Shown piece by piece: positions 34,003-42,962 of a DNA stretch of 64,000 nt. The position numbers and the translations under genes were made by a program. Below the pieces are notes generated by a model. That model did no database searches, was not told the origin of the DNA, and was given only the letters and a program-made list of their open reading frames with translations. The stretch spans positions 124,001 through 188,000 of the forward strand of contig NZ_VLKU01000007.1 of assembly GCF_007830335.1 (NCBI RefSeq), given 5' to 3'. How positions within the stretch are numbered: position 1 is the first letter of the stretch; every line of letters starts with the position of its first letter. The DNA is from Paracoccus sulfuroxidans (lineage in GTDB: Bacteria > Pseudomonadota > Alphaproteobacteria > Rhodobacterales > Rhodobacteraceae).

Positions 34003-34612
34003 AAATCTGATTGATTGCAGAGATATCCATCTCTGCAATCAGTGTCGTATATCTGCTTAAGAATTCGGCACGGGTTTCACTGGGCGGGCGCAATCGGATC
34101 TGCAGCCCGTCCAATATATCCGGCTTGGGGATCGGGAACAGCCGGTCGGCCTCGCTTTGCGAAAAGCCCGCGATCCTGACCGCCTCCATCCAGGCCGAGA
34201 CCCGGTCAGCGCGCTTGATCAGCCGCTTCACCTGCAAGGGCAGCTGCGCAGGCAGGCCGAATTTGCGGTGAATGGCGGCCGTCAGGCGGCGGTCCATTTC
34301 GCCATATTCGCTGCCCAATGCCGATTTCACCGGCGAGATCATGTCGCCGATCACATATTCCGGCGCGTCATGCAAAAGCGCGGCCAGCCGCCAGCGCGGC
34401 TCGGCCCCTGGCTCCAGCCGCGTAAAGATCTGCTCGACCAGCAGCGAATGCTCGGCCACGGAATAGGCCCAGTCGCCATGCGTCTGCCCATTCCAGCGCG
34501 CCACGAACGCCAGCCCATGGGCGATATCGGCAATCTCGATATCCATGGGCGTCGGGTCCAGCAGGTCCAGCCTGCGGCCCGAAAGCATCCTTTGCCACGC
34601 GCGCTTCACCAT
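34001..34612 (-). CDS. HD-domain phosphohydrolase (YfbR-like 5'-deoxynucleotidase)
   Basis: A 203-residue metal-dependent phosphohydrolase. Metal ligands are seen in SVAEHSLLVEQ (H55) and LAALLHDAPEYVIGD (H81-D82), followed by a distal aspartate in KRADRVSAWM. YfbR-like enzymes hydrolyse deoxynucleoside 5'-monophosphates in nucleotide salvage; that substrate is inferred from the YVIGDMISPVK segment. GGAGGG precedes the ATG at 34612; the 9 extra residues to 34639 are not supported. Its last codons form a 30-base perfect hairpin (34012-34041). It is convergent with hvrA. Confidence 0.85.
   Translation of the reverse strand: MVKRAWQRMLSGRRLDLLDPTPMDIEIADIAHGLAFVARWNGQTHGDWAYSVAEHSLLVEQIFTRLEPGAEPRWRLAALLHDAPEYVIGDMISPVKSALGSEYGEMDRRLTAAIHRKFGLPAQLPLQVKRLIKRADRVSAWMEAVRIAGFSQSEADRLFPIPKPDILDGLQIRLRPPSETRAEFLSRYTTLIAEMDISAINQI
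34012..34041. repeat. Perfect 13-bp hairpin at the 3' end of the HD gene
   Basis: TGATTGCAGAGAT (34012-34024) pairs fully with ATCTCTGCAATCA (34029-34041) around a 4-base loop, entirely inside the last coding codons of the HD gene. No T tract follows in the gene's direction. It may act in termination, mRNA stability or protection from read-through. Confidence 0.6.
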
Positions 34613-34674
34613 CGCACCCTCCTGCCTGGGAACGGTCACGCTAGCGCAGGCAAAAAGGCCGCACCAGCGATGCC

Positions 34675-34710
34675 GAAAAGGAAAGGCCGCACCCCGGGAA
34701 GGGCGCGGCC
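34675..34710 (-). terminator. Rho-independent terminator of secB
   Basis: GGCCGC (34685-34690) pairs with GCGGCC (34705-34710), extended inside by CCC with GGG, followed on the minus strand by TTTCCTTTT. It lies 23 bases after the secB stop. Confidence 0.8.
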
Positions 34711-34732
34711 ATGTTTCAGGTCCGATCCGCGA

Positions 34733-35257
34733 TCAGGACAGCGGCGCGTCGGCCGGGCGCTCGCTTTGCGCGCGGCGGGCGATTTCCTGGCGATAGAGCG
34801 CGACGAAATCGACCGGGTCCATGTTGAAGGGCGGGAAGCCGCCATCGCGGGTCATGTCCGAGATGATGCGCCGCACGAAGGGGAACATCATGCGCGGGCA
34901 TTCAATCATCAGAAACGGGTGCAACTGATCTTCAGGCACGCCCTCGACGTGGAAGATCCCGGCGTAATCCAGTTCACACAGGAACAGCGGCGCCTTGTCG
35001 GCATTGTTCGTCGACTGCACCCGGAACTTGCTGACGACCTCATACTGATGCTCGGTCGGACGCTTGCGGGCGTCCAGGCTGACCTGCACGCTGATTTCCG
35101 GCTGAACCTCGCCCGCGGGCAGGCCCTTCTGCGCCACCGCGTTTTCAAAGGACAGGTCGCGGATGTACTGGGTCAGCACCTGCATGCGCACGGCTTGCTG
35201 GGGGTTCTGGCCGGCCTGCGCCTGCGCCTCAGCGCCATTCGTGTTCTCGTCGCTCAT
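34733..35257 (-). CDS. secB: Protein-export chaperone SecB
   Basis: A 174-residue tetrameric cytosolic chaperone that keeps preproteins unfolded and hands them to SecA. Conserved segments are MQVLTQYIRDLSFENAVAQK, VQVSLDARKRPTEHQYEVVS, LCELDYAGIFHVEGVPEDQL and the C-terminal FPFVRRIISDMTRDGGFPPF. An N-terminal extension (about 30 residues, polar) and a C-terminal tail are typical of alphaproteobacteria. AGGAGAGC precedes the ATG. It is preceded on the same strand by fxsA, 50 bases away, and it ends in a terminator. Confidence 0.97.
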   Translation of the reverse strand: MSDENTNGAEAQAQAGQNPQQAVRMQVLTQYIRDLSFENAVAQKGLPAGEVQPEISVQVSLDARKRPTEHQYEVVSKFRVQSTNNADKAPLFLCELDYAGIFHVEGVPEDQLHPFLMIECPRMMFPFVRRIISDMTRDGGFPPFNMDPVDFVALYRQEIARRAQSERPADAPLS

Positions 35258-35307
35258 CTGGCTCTCCTAGGGTTCGCAGAGGGTTCTAGCACCCGGCTTT
35301 CCCACGC

Positions 35308-35856
35308 TCAATGCCGAGTCCACCCGGAATTGCCGCGACGAGGGGGCGTGCCCGCATCATCATCGGGGCTTTCGCCCGCATCATTCGGCGCATCGTCGGT
35401 GACGGTGTATTCGGCGTCGATGACCCCATCGTTCCACTCGGACCCCCGGCGGGGGCGCACGTAATCCGCGCCGGGACCCTGCTGGCTATAGCCGAAACCC
35501 GTCCGCGTCACCTTCACCCGCGCGGCCATGCGTCGCATCAGCAGGTCCTGAAGCGGCGGGATCAGCAGCAGAAGGCCCAGGAAACTGGTGAAGAAGCCCG
35601 GCAGGAACAGCATCATCCCCGCCGTCATGTTCATCGCGCCCCGCGCCATCGGCGCGCTTGGGTCGCCCATGTCCTGCAAGGAGCGTTGTAGCCTTCCCAT
35701 GGCATTGGCCCCCTGTGTCCGCATGACCCAGAGGCCCGCGAAAGACGACAGAACGATCAGTGCCAAGGTCGGCAAAACGCCGATCAAACCACCGATCTGA
35801 ATGAAAAGTGCGATCTCGACAAAAAGCAGGATCACGAACAACCACAACAGACGCAT
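35308..35856 (-). CDS. fxsA: FxsA-family membrane protein
   Basis: A 182-residue protein with three or four hydrophobic segments (MRLLWLFVILLFVEIALFIQ, IGVLPTLALIVLSSFAGLWV, MMLFLPGFFTSFLGLLLLIP) and a polar acidic C-terminal tail. GLIGVLPTLALIVL and PGFFTSFLGLLLLIPP are conserved in the FxsA family, whose E. coli member suppresses F exclusion of phage T7; the general function is unknown. AGAGGAAGAGA precedes the ATG at 35856, which excludes the upstream frame to 35892. It lies before secB on the same strand and is divergent from the Tim44-like gene. Confidence 0.92.
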   Translation of the reverse strand: MRLLWLFVILLFVEIALFIQIGGLIGVLPTLALIVLSSFAGLWVMRTQGANAMGRLQRSLQDMGDPSAPMARGAMNMTAGMMLFLPGFFTSFLGLLLLIPPLQDLLMRRMAARVKVTRTGFGYSQQGPGADYVRPRRGSEWNDGVIDAEYTVTDDAPNDAGESPDDDAGTPPRRGNSGWTRH

Positions 35857-35966
35857 TCTCTTCCTCTGATATTCCCGTGACAGTTCGGGCAAAATCTGGA
35901 CTTGGACCAGCCTAATCCCTACATAAGATGACGAAGAGCCGATACAAAGCTTGCCAAGGACGTTTG

Positions 35967-36623
35967 ATGTCGAATTCGATGCTACAACTGCTCGTTCTGG
36001 GTGCCATTGCGGTGTTCCTGATCCTGCGTCTTCGCGGGGTTCTTGGCACGCGCGATGGGTATGAACCCCCCCGCCCCCAGCCTGAGCCGATTGAGCGCAA
36101 ACGGTTCGACACCATCGACGGCACCGCCGAACAGGGCGACAGCGACATCTCGGATCATGCCGAAAAGGGCAGCCCCGCCGCCAGCGCGCTGGCCGAGATG
36201 AAGCGGGCCGAGCCCAGCTTTGCCGTGGGCCCGTTCCTCAGCGGCGCGAAATCGGCCTATGAGATGATCCTCATGGCCTTTGAGCGTGGCGAGCTGGACG
36301 AGGTTCGCGGCTTCCTGTCGCCAGAAGTGGCGCAGGCTTTCGACAGCGTGATCGCCGACCGCAAGGCGCGCGGCCTGACCACCACGGCGCAGTATCTGGG
36401 CACGCGGGAAACCGCGCTGGCCGGGGCCGAGTTCAACCGCGACACGCGCACGGCAGAAATCTCGGTCCGCTTCGTGGGCGAGATGATCGTGGCCACCCGC
36501 GATGCGGAGGGCAATGTCGTTGACGGCGATGCGAAAAGCCCGCGCAAACAGCGTGACACATGGACCTTCGCGCGCCAGATGGGTCAGAACGATCCGAACT
36601 GGCAGCTGGTCGCCACGGCCTGA
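35967..36623 (+). CDS. Tim44/TimA-like membrane-anchored protein
   Basis: A 218-residue protein. MSNSMLQLLVLGAIAVFLIL is a single N-terminal membrane helix, followed by a Pro/Asp-rich linker and a C-terminal Tim44-like domain (about residues 80-215; GPFLSGAKSAYEMILMAFER and GELDEVRGFLSPEVAQAF are diagnostic). Bacterial TimA proteins associate with the inner membrane and resemble the mitochondrial import motor adaptor; their partner is unclear. The ATG at 35967 has AAGGA upstream. The next gene (Smr) starts 4 bases after the stop. In related genomes a murein transglycosylase gene often lies between these two; none is here. Confidence 0.9.
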   Translation: MSNSMLQLLVLGAIAVFLILRLRGVLGTRDGYEPPRPQPEPIERKRFDTIDGTAEQGDSDISDHAEKGSPAASALAEMKRAEPSFAVGPFLSGAKSAYEMILMAFERGELDEVRGFLSPEVAQAFDSVIADRKARGLTTTAQYLGTRETALAGAEFNRDTRTAEISVRFVGEMIVATRDAEGNVVDGDAKSPRKQRDTWTFARQMGQNDPNWQLVATA

Positions 36624-36626
36624 CCC

Positions 36627-37223
36627 ATGGCGCGTCACAGGGGCTTGTCGCCCGAGGACAAGGCCCTGTGGTCCCGTGTCGCCAAGACCGCGACACCGAT
36701 GCACCCGGCGCGCAAGGATTTGCCGCCAGAGGTCCCTCACCCCCGCATCAAGACGCCGCCCGCCGCCCGGATCACCCTTCCGGCGGCCCTGCTGCGTCCC
36801 GAGGCCGTGAAGGCCCCGCCCGGCAAGCGGTTCTCGCTGGATCTGGCGACCTCACCGCGCGAGGCTTTGGCCGAGGCGCCGCTGCGGATGGACCACAAGA
36901 AGCACCAGCAGATGAAGCGCGGCAAGCTCAGCCCCGAGGCGCGCATCGACCTGCATGGGATGACGCTGAACGTCGCCCAGCCCGCGCTCATCAGCTTTCT
37001 GCTGCGCGCCCATAGCGATGGCTGTCGGCTGGCGCTGGTCATCACCGGCAAAGGCCGGGCAGGTGGCCCGGATGCGCCACTGCCGGTACGGCCCGGCGCG
37101 CTGCGCTACAACGTGCCGCAATGGCTGCATATGGCGCCGCTGAACGCCATCGTGCTGCAGGTCACCGCCGCGCATCAGCGCCACGGCGGCGACGGGGCCT
37201 ATTACGTCTATTTGCGCCGCTGA
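36627..37223 (+). CDS. Smr-domain protein
   Basis: A 198-residue protein. The Smr domain occupies about residues 95-198, with the LHGMTLNVAQPALISFLLRA helix and the ALVITGKGRAGG loop. The N-terminal half is basic and Pro-rich. Smr domains derive from MutS2 and cleave or nick nucleic acids; stand-alone bacterial Smr proteins have been linked to RNA processing and rescue of collided ribosomes, but that role is not shown here. The start follows the Tim44-like stop by 3 bases. It ends overlapping the convergent hydrolase by 16 bases. Confidence 0.92.
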   Translation: MARHRGLSPEDKALWSRVAKTATPMHPARKDLPPEVPHPRIKTPPAARITLPAALLRPEAVKAPPGKRFSLDLATSPREALAEAPLRMDHKKHQQMKRGKLSPEARIDLHGMTLNVAQPALISFLLRAHSDGCRLALVITGKGRAGGPDAPLPVRPGALRYNVPQWLHMAPLNAIVLQVTAAHQRHGGDGAYYVYLRR

Positions 37224-38305
37224 AACAGCGTGCCGTCCGGCACCAGCACGACCTGCGCCGCATTCTGCACCGTCAGCGCCGCGCCCGAGAACAGGTCCAG
37301 CTTGCCGCCCACATCGCCCTCGAACGCCTGCCCCAGATCGCCGACATTGGACAGGATGTTCAGCAGCGCCGGCGATTCCGCCGCGTTGAAATGGCCCGAG
37401 CCGGTGCTGAACGCCCCCACATCGACCAGCGTGACCTGAAGATCGGCCACCCGCGCCGGATCGCTGAGGCTGCCCAGACGTGCGGGTGCCGCCGACAGCC
37501 GCGCCGACAGGTTCAGCGCCTTGTCGCGGGTCGAGGTGAAGATCAGGAAGGGCTGCGGCAGATCGCCAATGACCTTCGCCTGCATGCGGAAGACATCGAC
37601 ATCGATGTCAGGCGACATCAGCACCACGCCGTCGATGCGGCTCAGCACATCCTTGCGCCCGCCGATCGCCATCTGCCGCAGGCTTTCCATCACCAGCGAG
37701 GACCCCATCGAATGGCCGATGATGACCACCTGCCGCGCGCCTGATTGGGTCAGCAGCGAAATCGTCTCTTCCAGCCCGTCGCGGGAAAACAGCACCGAGT
37801 CGCGGTCCGCCGCATAGGCCAGCGGTTGCCCCAGCGAGGGCCAGGAATAGTGCACCGCCACCCCCGGCAGATCGGTGTCATGGGCGATCTGGGCGAAGCG
37901 ATACAGGCCTTCGGCATAGGTGTTGTTATAACCATGCACGAACAACACAACATCTCGGTTATTCGGGGCCTGCTTGGCCAGCGCCTCGGCAATGCCCTGT
38001 TTGAACGCGGTTGAGTTCGCATAGCGCAGGTCTCGCGTCAGCACGAAATCGGTGCGCGGATTGGGGCGCTTGTCCTTCTCCGGGTAGGTGATCGTGCCGG
38101 ATTTGCGATCCGGCGGCACCGAGACATCGGCGCGGCCGAAATGCACGGTCTCGCTGCGCTGGCTTTCGTTGATCCGGTTGGTGGCGACAAAGATGCTGCG
38201 CTCATCGCCGACGCCCTGCGCCGCTGGGTCAAGGACAATGGCGCCACGTGGGGCACAGGCCCCGGTCAGGCCGACGACCAGACACAGAATAAGACCGAAA
38301 CGCAT
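37208..38305 (-). CDS. DUF900-type alpha/beta-hydrolase lipoprotein
   Basis: A 365-residue predicted lipoprotein: MRFGLILCLVVGLTGAC has a lipobox with C17 as acceptor. The catalytic domain is an alpha/beta hydrolase of the DUF900 family, with the oxyanion segment VVLFVHGYNNTYAEGLYRFA, the nucleophile serine in VVIIGHSMGSSLVMESL, and a histidine in GHFNAAES near the end. It probably hydrolyses an ester or amide in the envelope; the substrate is unknown. Its 3' end overlaps that of the Smr gene by 16 bases, so both genes are tightly packed. Confidence 0.87.
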   Translation of the reverse strand: MRFGLILCLVVGLTGACAPRGAIVLDPAAQGVGDERSIFVATNRINESQRSETVHFGRADVSVPPDRKSGTITYPEKDKRPNPRTDFVLTRDLRYANSTAFKQGIAEALAKQAPNNRDVVLFVHGYNNTYAEGLYRFAQIAHDTDLPGVAVHYSWPSLGQPLAYAADRDSVLFSRDGLEETISLLTQSGARQVVIIGHSMGSSLVMESLRQMAIGGRKDVLSRIDGVVLMSPDIDVDVFRMQAKVIGDLPQPFLIFTSTRDKALNLSARLSAAPARLGSLSDPARVADLQVTLVDVGAFSTGSGHFNAAESPALLNILSNVGDLGQAFEGDVGGKLDLFSGAALTVQNAAQVVLVPDGTLFQRRK

Positions 38306-38375
38306 TCCCCGCCCCGCTTTCTAGCACGACCGCTAGATGCCATGCCCGAAAGCGAAAGGAAATGCTGCCCCGAGG

Positions 38376-38552
38376 TCAGCCGTAATTGGCCTTGGGCCCG
38401 GCGAACCACCAGATGATCAGGCCCAGCACGGGCAGAACGGCCACCAGCAGGATCCAGATGATCTTGGTTCCGGTGCTTTCATTGGTGTTGATGATCGAAG
38501 CGATCGCCCAGACATCCAGCGCAAAGATGATAATGCCGAGAATATAGTTCAT
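38376..38552 (-). CDS. Small PLDc_N-domain membrane protein
   Basis: A 58-residue protein with two hydrophobic segments: MNYILGIIIFALDVWAIASI and KIIWILLVAVLPVLGLIIWW, ending FAGPKANYG. The pattern matches the phospholipase D/nuclease N-terminal (PLDc_N) segment, common in tiny stand-alone membrane proteins of unknown function. GGGGA precedes the ATG at 38552. It follows hslU on the same strand after about 56 bases, and codon use fits a real gene. Confidence 0.75.
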   Translation of the reverse strand: MNYILGIIIFALDVWAIASIINTNESTGTKIIWILLVAVLPVLGLIIWWFAGPKANYG

Positions 38553-38608
38553 TGCGTCCCCGCCATAAGGTCTCGCAGACCAAACGGCGAAGACGGCTGC
38601 AAGTTCCG

Positions 38609-39913
38609 TTACAACACGTAACGCGACAGATCGGTCGAGCGTGACAGATCGCCCAGATGCTTCTCGACGAAGGCCGCATCGACCAGCACCTTGTCGCCAC
38701 TGCGGTCGGGGGCGGTGAAGGACAGTTCCTCGAACACCCGCTCGATCACGGTGTAAAGGCGGCGCGCGCCGATGTTCTCGACCGAGGTGTTCACCTCGGC
38801 GGCGATCTTGGCCAGCGCGCTGATACCGTCTTCGGTGAAGCCGACCTCGACGCCTTCGGTCGCCATCAGGGCGGTGTACTGGCGGGTCAGGGCGTTGTCG
38901 GTCTCGGTCAGGATGCGGACGAAATCCTCTTCGGTCAGCGCGCGCAGCTCGACCCGGATCGGCAGGCGGCCCTGCAATTCGGGCAGCAGATCCGAGGGTT
39001 TCGAGATGTGGAACGCACCGCTCGCGATGAACAGGATATGGTCGGTCTTCACCGGCCCGTATTTCGTCGAAACGGTCGTGCCCTCGATCAGCGGCAGCAA
39101 GTCGCGCTGCACGCCTTCGCGCGAGACGTCACCGCCGCGCGCCTCTTGCCGGGCGGCGACCTTGTCGATCTCGTCAATGAAAACGATGCCGTTCTGCTGG
39201 ACCGAGTCCAGCGCCGTGGCCTTCACGACCTCATCGTCCAGCAGCTTGTCAGCCTCTTCCGCGATCAGCAGGTCATAGCTTTCCGAGACGGTCACCTTGC
39301 GGCGCACACGACGGCCCCCGAAGGCCTTCATCAGCCCGCCGAAATCCATCATCCCGCCCATGGCGCCGGGCTGGCCCGGCACGTCCATCATGCCGAAAGG
39401 GTTCGAGTTGTCCTGCACCTCAAGCTCGATCACCGTGTCGTCCAGCTCTCCGCGCTTCAGCTTGTCGCGGAACATCTGCTGGGTCTGCTCACGCGCGTTT
39501 TCGCCCGCAAGGGCCGCGACGACGCGATCCTCGGCGGATTTATGGGCGCGGGCCTTCACCTCTTCACGCATCCGTTCGCGCGTTTCGATGATCGCGGCAT
39601 CGGCCAGATCGCGGATGATCTGTTCCACATCGCGGCCGACATAGCCGACTTCGGTGAATTTCGTGGCCTCGACCTTCAGGAAGGGCGCGCGGGCGAGTTT
39701 CGCCAGACGGCGGCTGATCTCGGTCTTGCCGACGCCGGTCGGGCCGATCATCAGGATGTTCTTGGGATAGACCTCGTCGCGCAGATCATCACCCAGCTGC
39801 TTGCGCCGCCAACGGTTGCGCAGCGCCACGGCGACGGCGCGCTTGGCGTCCTTCTGGCCGATGATGAAGCGGTCCAGCTCACTGACGATTTCGCGGGGGG
39901 TCAGGTCGGTCAT
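38609..39913 (-). CDS. hslU: ATP-dependent protease ATPase subunit HslU
   Basis: A 434-residue AAA+ unfoldase that feeds substrates to HslV. Walker A is [20 protein letters not shown] (near residues 57-64 onward) and Walker B follows, near VFIDEID. The I domain is inserted between them (about 110-240), and the C-terminal tail LSRYVL docks into HslV. Length fits the family. Its ATG overlaps the stop of the membrane-protein gene by 4 bases, so hslV, that gene and hslU form one operon. Confidence 0.97.
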   Translation of the reverse strand: MTDLTPREIVSELDRFIIGQKDAKRAVAVALRNRWRRKQLGDDLRDEVYPKNILMIGPTGVGKTEISRRLAKLARAPFLKVEATKFTEVGYVGRDVEQIIRDLADAAIIETRERMREEVKARAHKSAEDRVVAALAGENAREQTQQMFRDKLKRGELDDTVIELEVQDNSNPFGMMDVPGQPGAMGGMMDFGGLMKAFGGRRVRRKVTVSESYDLLIAEEADKLLDDEVVKATALDSVQQNGIVFIDEIDKVAARQEARGGDVSREGVQRDLLPLIEGTTVSTKYGPVKTDHILFIASGAFHISKPSDLLPELQGRLPIRVELRALTEEDFVRILTETDNALTRQYTALMATEGVEVGFTEDGISALAKIAAEVNTSVENIGARRLYTVIERVFEELSFTAPDRSGDKVLVDAAFVEKHLGDLSRSTDLSRYVL

Positions 39914-40986
39914 AGGTCACCTTTTGCATAAGGGGGCAGGCGGTTCTTGCCCGGGAACTGGGGCAGGGTGCGCATCAGCGCCGCGCGCAGCGGCACCCAC
40001 CACGCCCCAAGCGCCGTCACCGCGCCGCCAATCAGGATCAGGATCACGGGCCAGTCCAGACCCCGGCCATCCTGGTTGCCAAGCATCCAGATCAGCCAGG
40101 CCAGATAGCCAAGACCCGCAGTCAGAAAGCTGCGCCGGTCAATGACCAGCGCGTAAAGGGCCATCACCAGCAGCGCCAGCGCCATGGTCAGCAGGCGCGC
40201 GCCGCCCTCCATCGCCATGGCGGTCTGGCCCAGCGTGTTCACGATGGCGGGCGCCGCCACAAGGTCCAGCCAGAAGGCCGAGGCCGAGGCGCGGCCCAGC
40301 CGATGCGGGTCGCGCATGTCGAAGCGCAGCGCCACCGCCGCCGCGACCAGCCCCGCGCCCAGCGTCGCGAAGGGCACGCCCGAGCCGCTGGTCAGGCTCA
40401 TGATGCTGGTCATGTTGACCCCGCTCATGAAGGCGTAGACGTCCGAGGGCGCGATCAGCGCGACGGCCAGCAGGACGCCCGCTAGTCCGATCAGCAGCAT
40501 GGTGAAGGGCAGGCGGAAGATGCGGTACCAGACCAGCAGCGCAGCCATGATCAGCGCCAGCGCGATGGCGGTGATCGTCTGCGGCTCTGCCACGTCCAGT
40601 AGGTTCGCGAAGGCATACCAGGTGATCAGCGCGCTTACCGCCGCCCCATAGGTGCAGACCAGCACGATCGAGGGCAGGACCATCCGCCGCCGGATTGTGA
40701 AATATTGCGCCAGAACGGCCGACAGCACGACGCAGAAGGCGGGCACCAGCAGGGGCGAGGTCATCAGCGCCGAAACGCCCACCAGCCCGGTCATCAGAAT
40801 GATCAGCCCGACCGAGATGAAGATTTCCGAAAATCCCCGGAACATCTCGAAGGGTTCGTCATCGGGTTCGGGCCGGTTGGCGATGCGGTTTGCGGCCAGA
40901 GCCTGCAGGTTCGCGGCCTGCGCCTCGGTCAGGTATCCGGCCTGCACGGCGGCGCGCAGATCGGCGCTGGTCAGGTCAACGCTCAC
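39910..40986 (-). CDS. Multi-pass membrane protein encoded between hslV and hslU
   Basis: A 358-residue protein with about ten predicted transmembrane segments, such as [59 protein letters not shown] and [18 protein letters not shown]. The first 50 residues are soluble, with a helical [14 protein letters not shown] segment. It resembles DUF2157-like membrane families; the function is unknown. It starts 19 bases after hslV and its stop overlaps the hslU start as ATGA, so it is translated within the hslVU operon. Such an insertion is unusual because hslV and hslU are normally adjacent. A role in membrane-protein proteolysis or heat stress is only a hypothesis. Confidence 0.9.
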   Translation of the reverse strand: MSVDLTSADLRAAVQAGYLTEAQAANLQALAANRIANRPEPDDEPFEMFRGFSEIFISVGLIILMTGLVGVSALMTSPLLVPAFCVVLSAVLAQYFTIRRRMVLPSIVLVCTYGAAVSALITWYAFANLLDVAEPQTITAIALALIMAALLVWYRIFRLPFTMLLIGLAGVLLAVALIAPSDVYAFMSGVNMTSIMSLTSGSGVPFATLGAGLVAAAVALRFDMRDPHRLGRASASAFWLDLVAAPAIVNTLGQTAMAMEGGARLLTMALALLVMALYALVIDRRSFLTAGLGYLAWLIWMLGNQDGRGLDWPVILILIGGAVTALGAWWVPLRAALMRTLPQFPGKNRLPPYAKGDL

Positions 40987-41005
40987 GCGGGGTCTCCTTG
41001 CGGGA

Positions 41006-41563
41006 TCAGCCTGCGACCGTTTCGACGGTCAGGTTGCCGTTGGTATAGACGCAGATATCGGCAGCAATCGCCATCGCCTTGCGGGCGATATCCTCGGCAT
41101 CCGCATCGGTCGACATCAGCCCCCGGGCCGCCGCTAGCGCGAAATTCCCGCCCGAGCCGATGGCCGCGACGTCATGTTCCGGCTCCAGCACGTCGCCCGC
41201 GCCGGTGACCACGAACAACTCGCGCCCGTCGGTGACGATCAGCATGGCCTCCAGATTGCGCAGGTATTTGTCGGTGCGCCAGTCCTTGGCCAGTTCGACA
41301 CAGGCGCGCGCCAGCTGTCCGGGCGCGCCTTCCAGCTTCTTCTCCAGCCGTTCCAGCAGGGTGAAGGCATCGGCGGTCGATCCGGCAAAGCCCACGACGA
41401 CATCCTTACCGCCGGGCGTCAGCCGCCGCACCTTGCGGGCGGTGCCCTTCATCACGGTCTGGCCCACGCTGACCTGCCCGTCTCCGGCCACGACAACCTT
41501 GCCACCGCGACGGACCGCCAGAATGGTGGTGCCGTGCCAGCCGGGGAATTTGTCCTCAGACAT
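41006..41563 (-). CDS. hslV: ATP-dependent protease peptidase subunit HslV
   Basis: A 185-residue threonine peptidase of the proteasome beta fold. Processing after GWHG would expose T12 as the catalytic nucleophile ([11 protein letters not shown]). [20 protein letters not shown] and [20 protein letters not shown] are conserved. Dodecameric HslV pairs with HslU to degrade misfolded proteins in the cytosol. A heat-shock-type promoter lies just upstream (41594-41622). GGAGAG precedes the ATG. Confidence 0.97.
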   Translation of the reverse strand: MSEDKFPGWHGTTILAVRRGGKVVVAGDGQVSVGQTVMKGTARKVRRLTPGGKDVVVGFAGSTADAFTLLERLEKKLEGAPGQLARACVELAKDWRTDKYLRNLEAMLIVTDGRELFVVTGAGDVLEPEHDVAAIGSGGNFALAAARGLMSTDADAEDIARKAMAIAADICVYTNGNLTVETVAG

Positions 41564-41593
41564 GCGTCACTCTCCGCTTCGTTCTGCGCCTTC

Positions 41594-41622
41594 AGATATG
41601 ACCCGCCCGGACCTTTCGCAAG
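41594..41622 (-). promoter_or_regulatory. RpoH (sigma-32)-type promoter of hslV
   Basis: In the gene's direction, -35 CTTGCGAA and -10 CATATCT are separated so that CTTG-N18-CATATCT matches the alphaproteobacterial RpoH consensus (CTTG-N17-18-CYTATNT) at all but one position. It lies 31 bp upstream of the hslV start codon. Confidence 0.75.
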
Positions 41623-41649
41623 CGCCAGCCGCCCGCTAGCCTCTGTTCC

Positions 41650-42552
41650 ATGCAGCACGCCCCGATTCTTCGCGCCTATCTGGAAACGCCGATGCTGGAG
41701 AACGCGCGGGCCGGAAGCTTCAACTTTCTCAACATCCTGCGCGAGGCGGTCGAGGACGCGGGCTGGCGCGTCGAATGGCGTAAGACGGGCGAGGCCGCGC
41801 GTCTGGCCGCCCCCGCGCGCCGGGGCTATGCGCTTTACCATATGGAGGCCCCGACGCATGAGCGCGCGCTGACTTTCCGCCGCGCCTATCACTATCCGTT
41901 CTGGAGCATCGAGCCCGTGGCGCAGCGCTGGCGCTTCCACGTCGCCGAAACGGAGTTCGCGCCCGATGCCGTCGACCCCGAGGAGGCGCGCGCCTTCGCC
42001 GCCAAGCTGCGCGGTCGCGTCCTGCCCGGCCCCCCGCCGACGCAGGGCGATCGGGTGCTGGTGCCGCTGCAGGGCCATATTCGCCGCTGCCGCTCATTCC
42101 AAAGCGAAAGCCCGGTCGAGATGGTCCGCGCCGTCGCCCGCACCGGACGCCCGACGCTGGTGACCCTGCACCCGAATGAGCGCTATGACGATGCCGACCA
42201 CGCCGCGCTGGCCCGCATTACCGCCGAGCATCCCAATGTGACCATCGGCGGCGACACCATGGCCGCGCTGCGCGACTGCGCCTTCGTGGTGACGCAAAAC
42301 AGCGCCGTGGCCTTCGACGGCTTCCTGCTGGGCAAGCCCGCGGTGCTGTTTGCGCAGTCCGATTTCCACCATATCGCGCTGAACGTGGCCCAGATCGGCA
42401 CCGAGGAGGCGCTGGCCCGTGCCGCCGCCCACCGCCCCGCGTTCGAGCGCTACCTGTTCTGGTTCCTGCGCGTCATGGCGGTCAACGCCACCGCTCCCGA
42501 CGCCCGCCAGCAGGTGCTCGCCGCAATGCGAAGGGGCGGCTGGCCCATCTGA
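41650..42552 (+). CDS. Capsule-synthesis-like glycan protein
   Basis: A 300-residue cytosolic protein resembling the Capsule_synth (KpsC/KpsS-type) family: VLVPLQGHIRRCRSFQSESP near residue 140, VTLHPNERYDDADHAALARI near 180, and the GT-B-like end FVVTQNSAVAFDGFLLGKPA with VLFAQSDFHH. KpsC/KpsS are Kdo transferases that start the lipid linker of group 2 capsules; this short version may be a related transferase. No other capsule genes are adjacent; it stands between hslV and trxA, divergent from hslV and convergent with trxA. The ATG at 41650 is the first in frame. Confidence 0.72.
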   Translation: MQHAPILRAYLETPMLENARAGSFNFLNILREAVEDAGWRVEWRKTGEAARLAAPARRGYALYHMEAPTHERALTFRRAYHYPFWSIEPVAQRWRFHVAETEFAPDAVDPEEARAFAAKLRGRVLPGPPPTQGDRVLVPLQGHIRRCRSFQSESPVEMVRAVARTGRPTLVTLHPNERYDDADHAALARITAEHPNVTIGGDTMAALRDCAFVVTQNSAVAFDGFLLGKPAVLFAQSDFHHIALNVAQIGTEEALARAAAHRPAFERYLFWFLRVMAVNATAPDARQQVLAAMRRGGWPI

Positions 42553-42591
42553 CCAACCGCCCCCTCATGTTCTGCCGCTCGGCTTGCCGGA

Positions 42592-42912
42592 TCAGACGGC
42601 TTCGTCGATCCAGGCCTTCAGGGCCGCTTTCGGCGCTGCGCCGACCTTGTTCGAGACGACCTGGCCGTCCTTGAACAGGAACAGCGCCGGGATGCCGCGC
42701 ACGCCCAGCGAGGCCGGGCTTTCCGGGTTCTGGTCGACGTTGACCTTCACGATCTTGACCTTGCCGTCATATTCCTCGGACAGCTCTTCCAGCGAAGGGC
42801 CGATCATGCGGCAAGGGCCGCACCATTCCGCCCAGAAATCCACCACGACGGGGATCGGGGACTGCCGGACTTCGGCGTCAAACTCGGAATCGGAAACATG
42901 TTGGGTCGCCAT
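42592..42912 (-). CDS. trxA: Thioredoxin
   Basis: A 106-residue thiol-disulfide reductase of the cytosol with the active site WCGPC (C31, C34) in [20 protein letters not shown], the buried aspartate in VVVDFW, and the cis-proline IPALFLF. The length is standard. It is on the same strand as addA and starts 50 bases after that stop, as in many Rhodobacteraceae, so it may belong to the tsaE-amgK-murU-addB-addA transcript. AGGAGATAG precedes the ATG. Confidence 0.97.
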   Translation of the reverse strand: MATQHVSDSEFDAEVRQSPIPVVVDFWAEWCGPCRMIGPSLEELSEEYDGKVKIVKVNVDQNPESPASLGVRGIPALFLFKDGQVVSNKVGAAPKAALKAWIDEAV

Positions 42913-42962
42913 CGGCTATCTCCTGCTAGTCGCCGGACCGAACCGGCGGGTTCCTGAAACAG

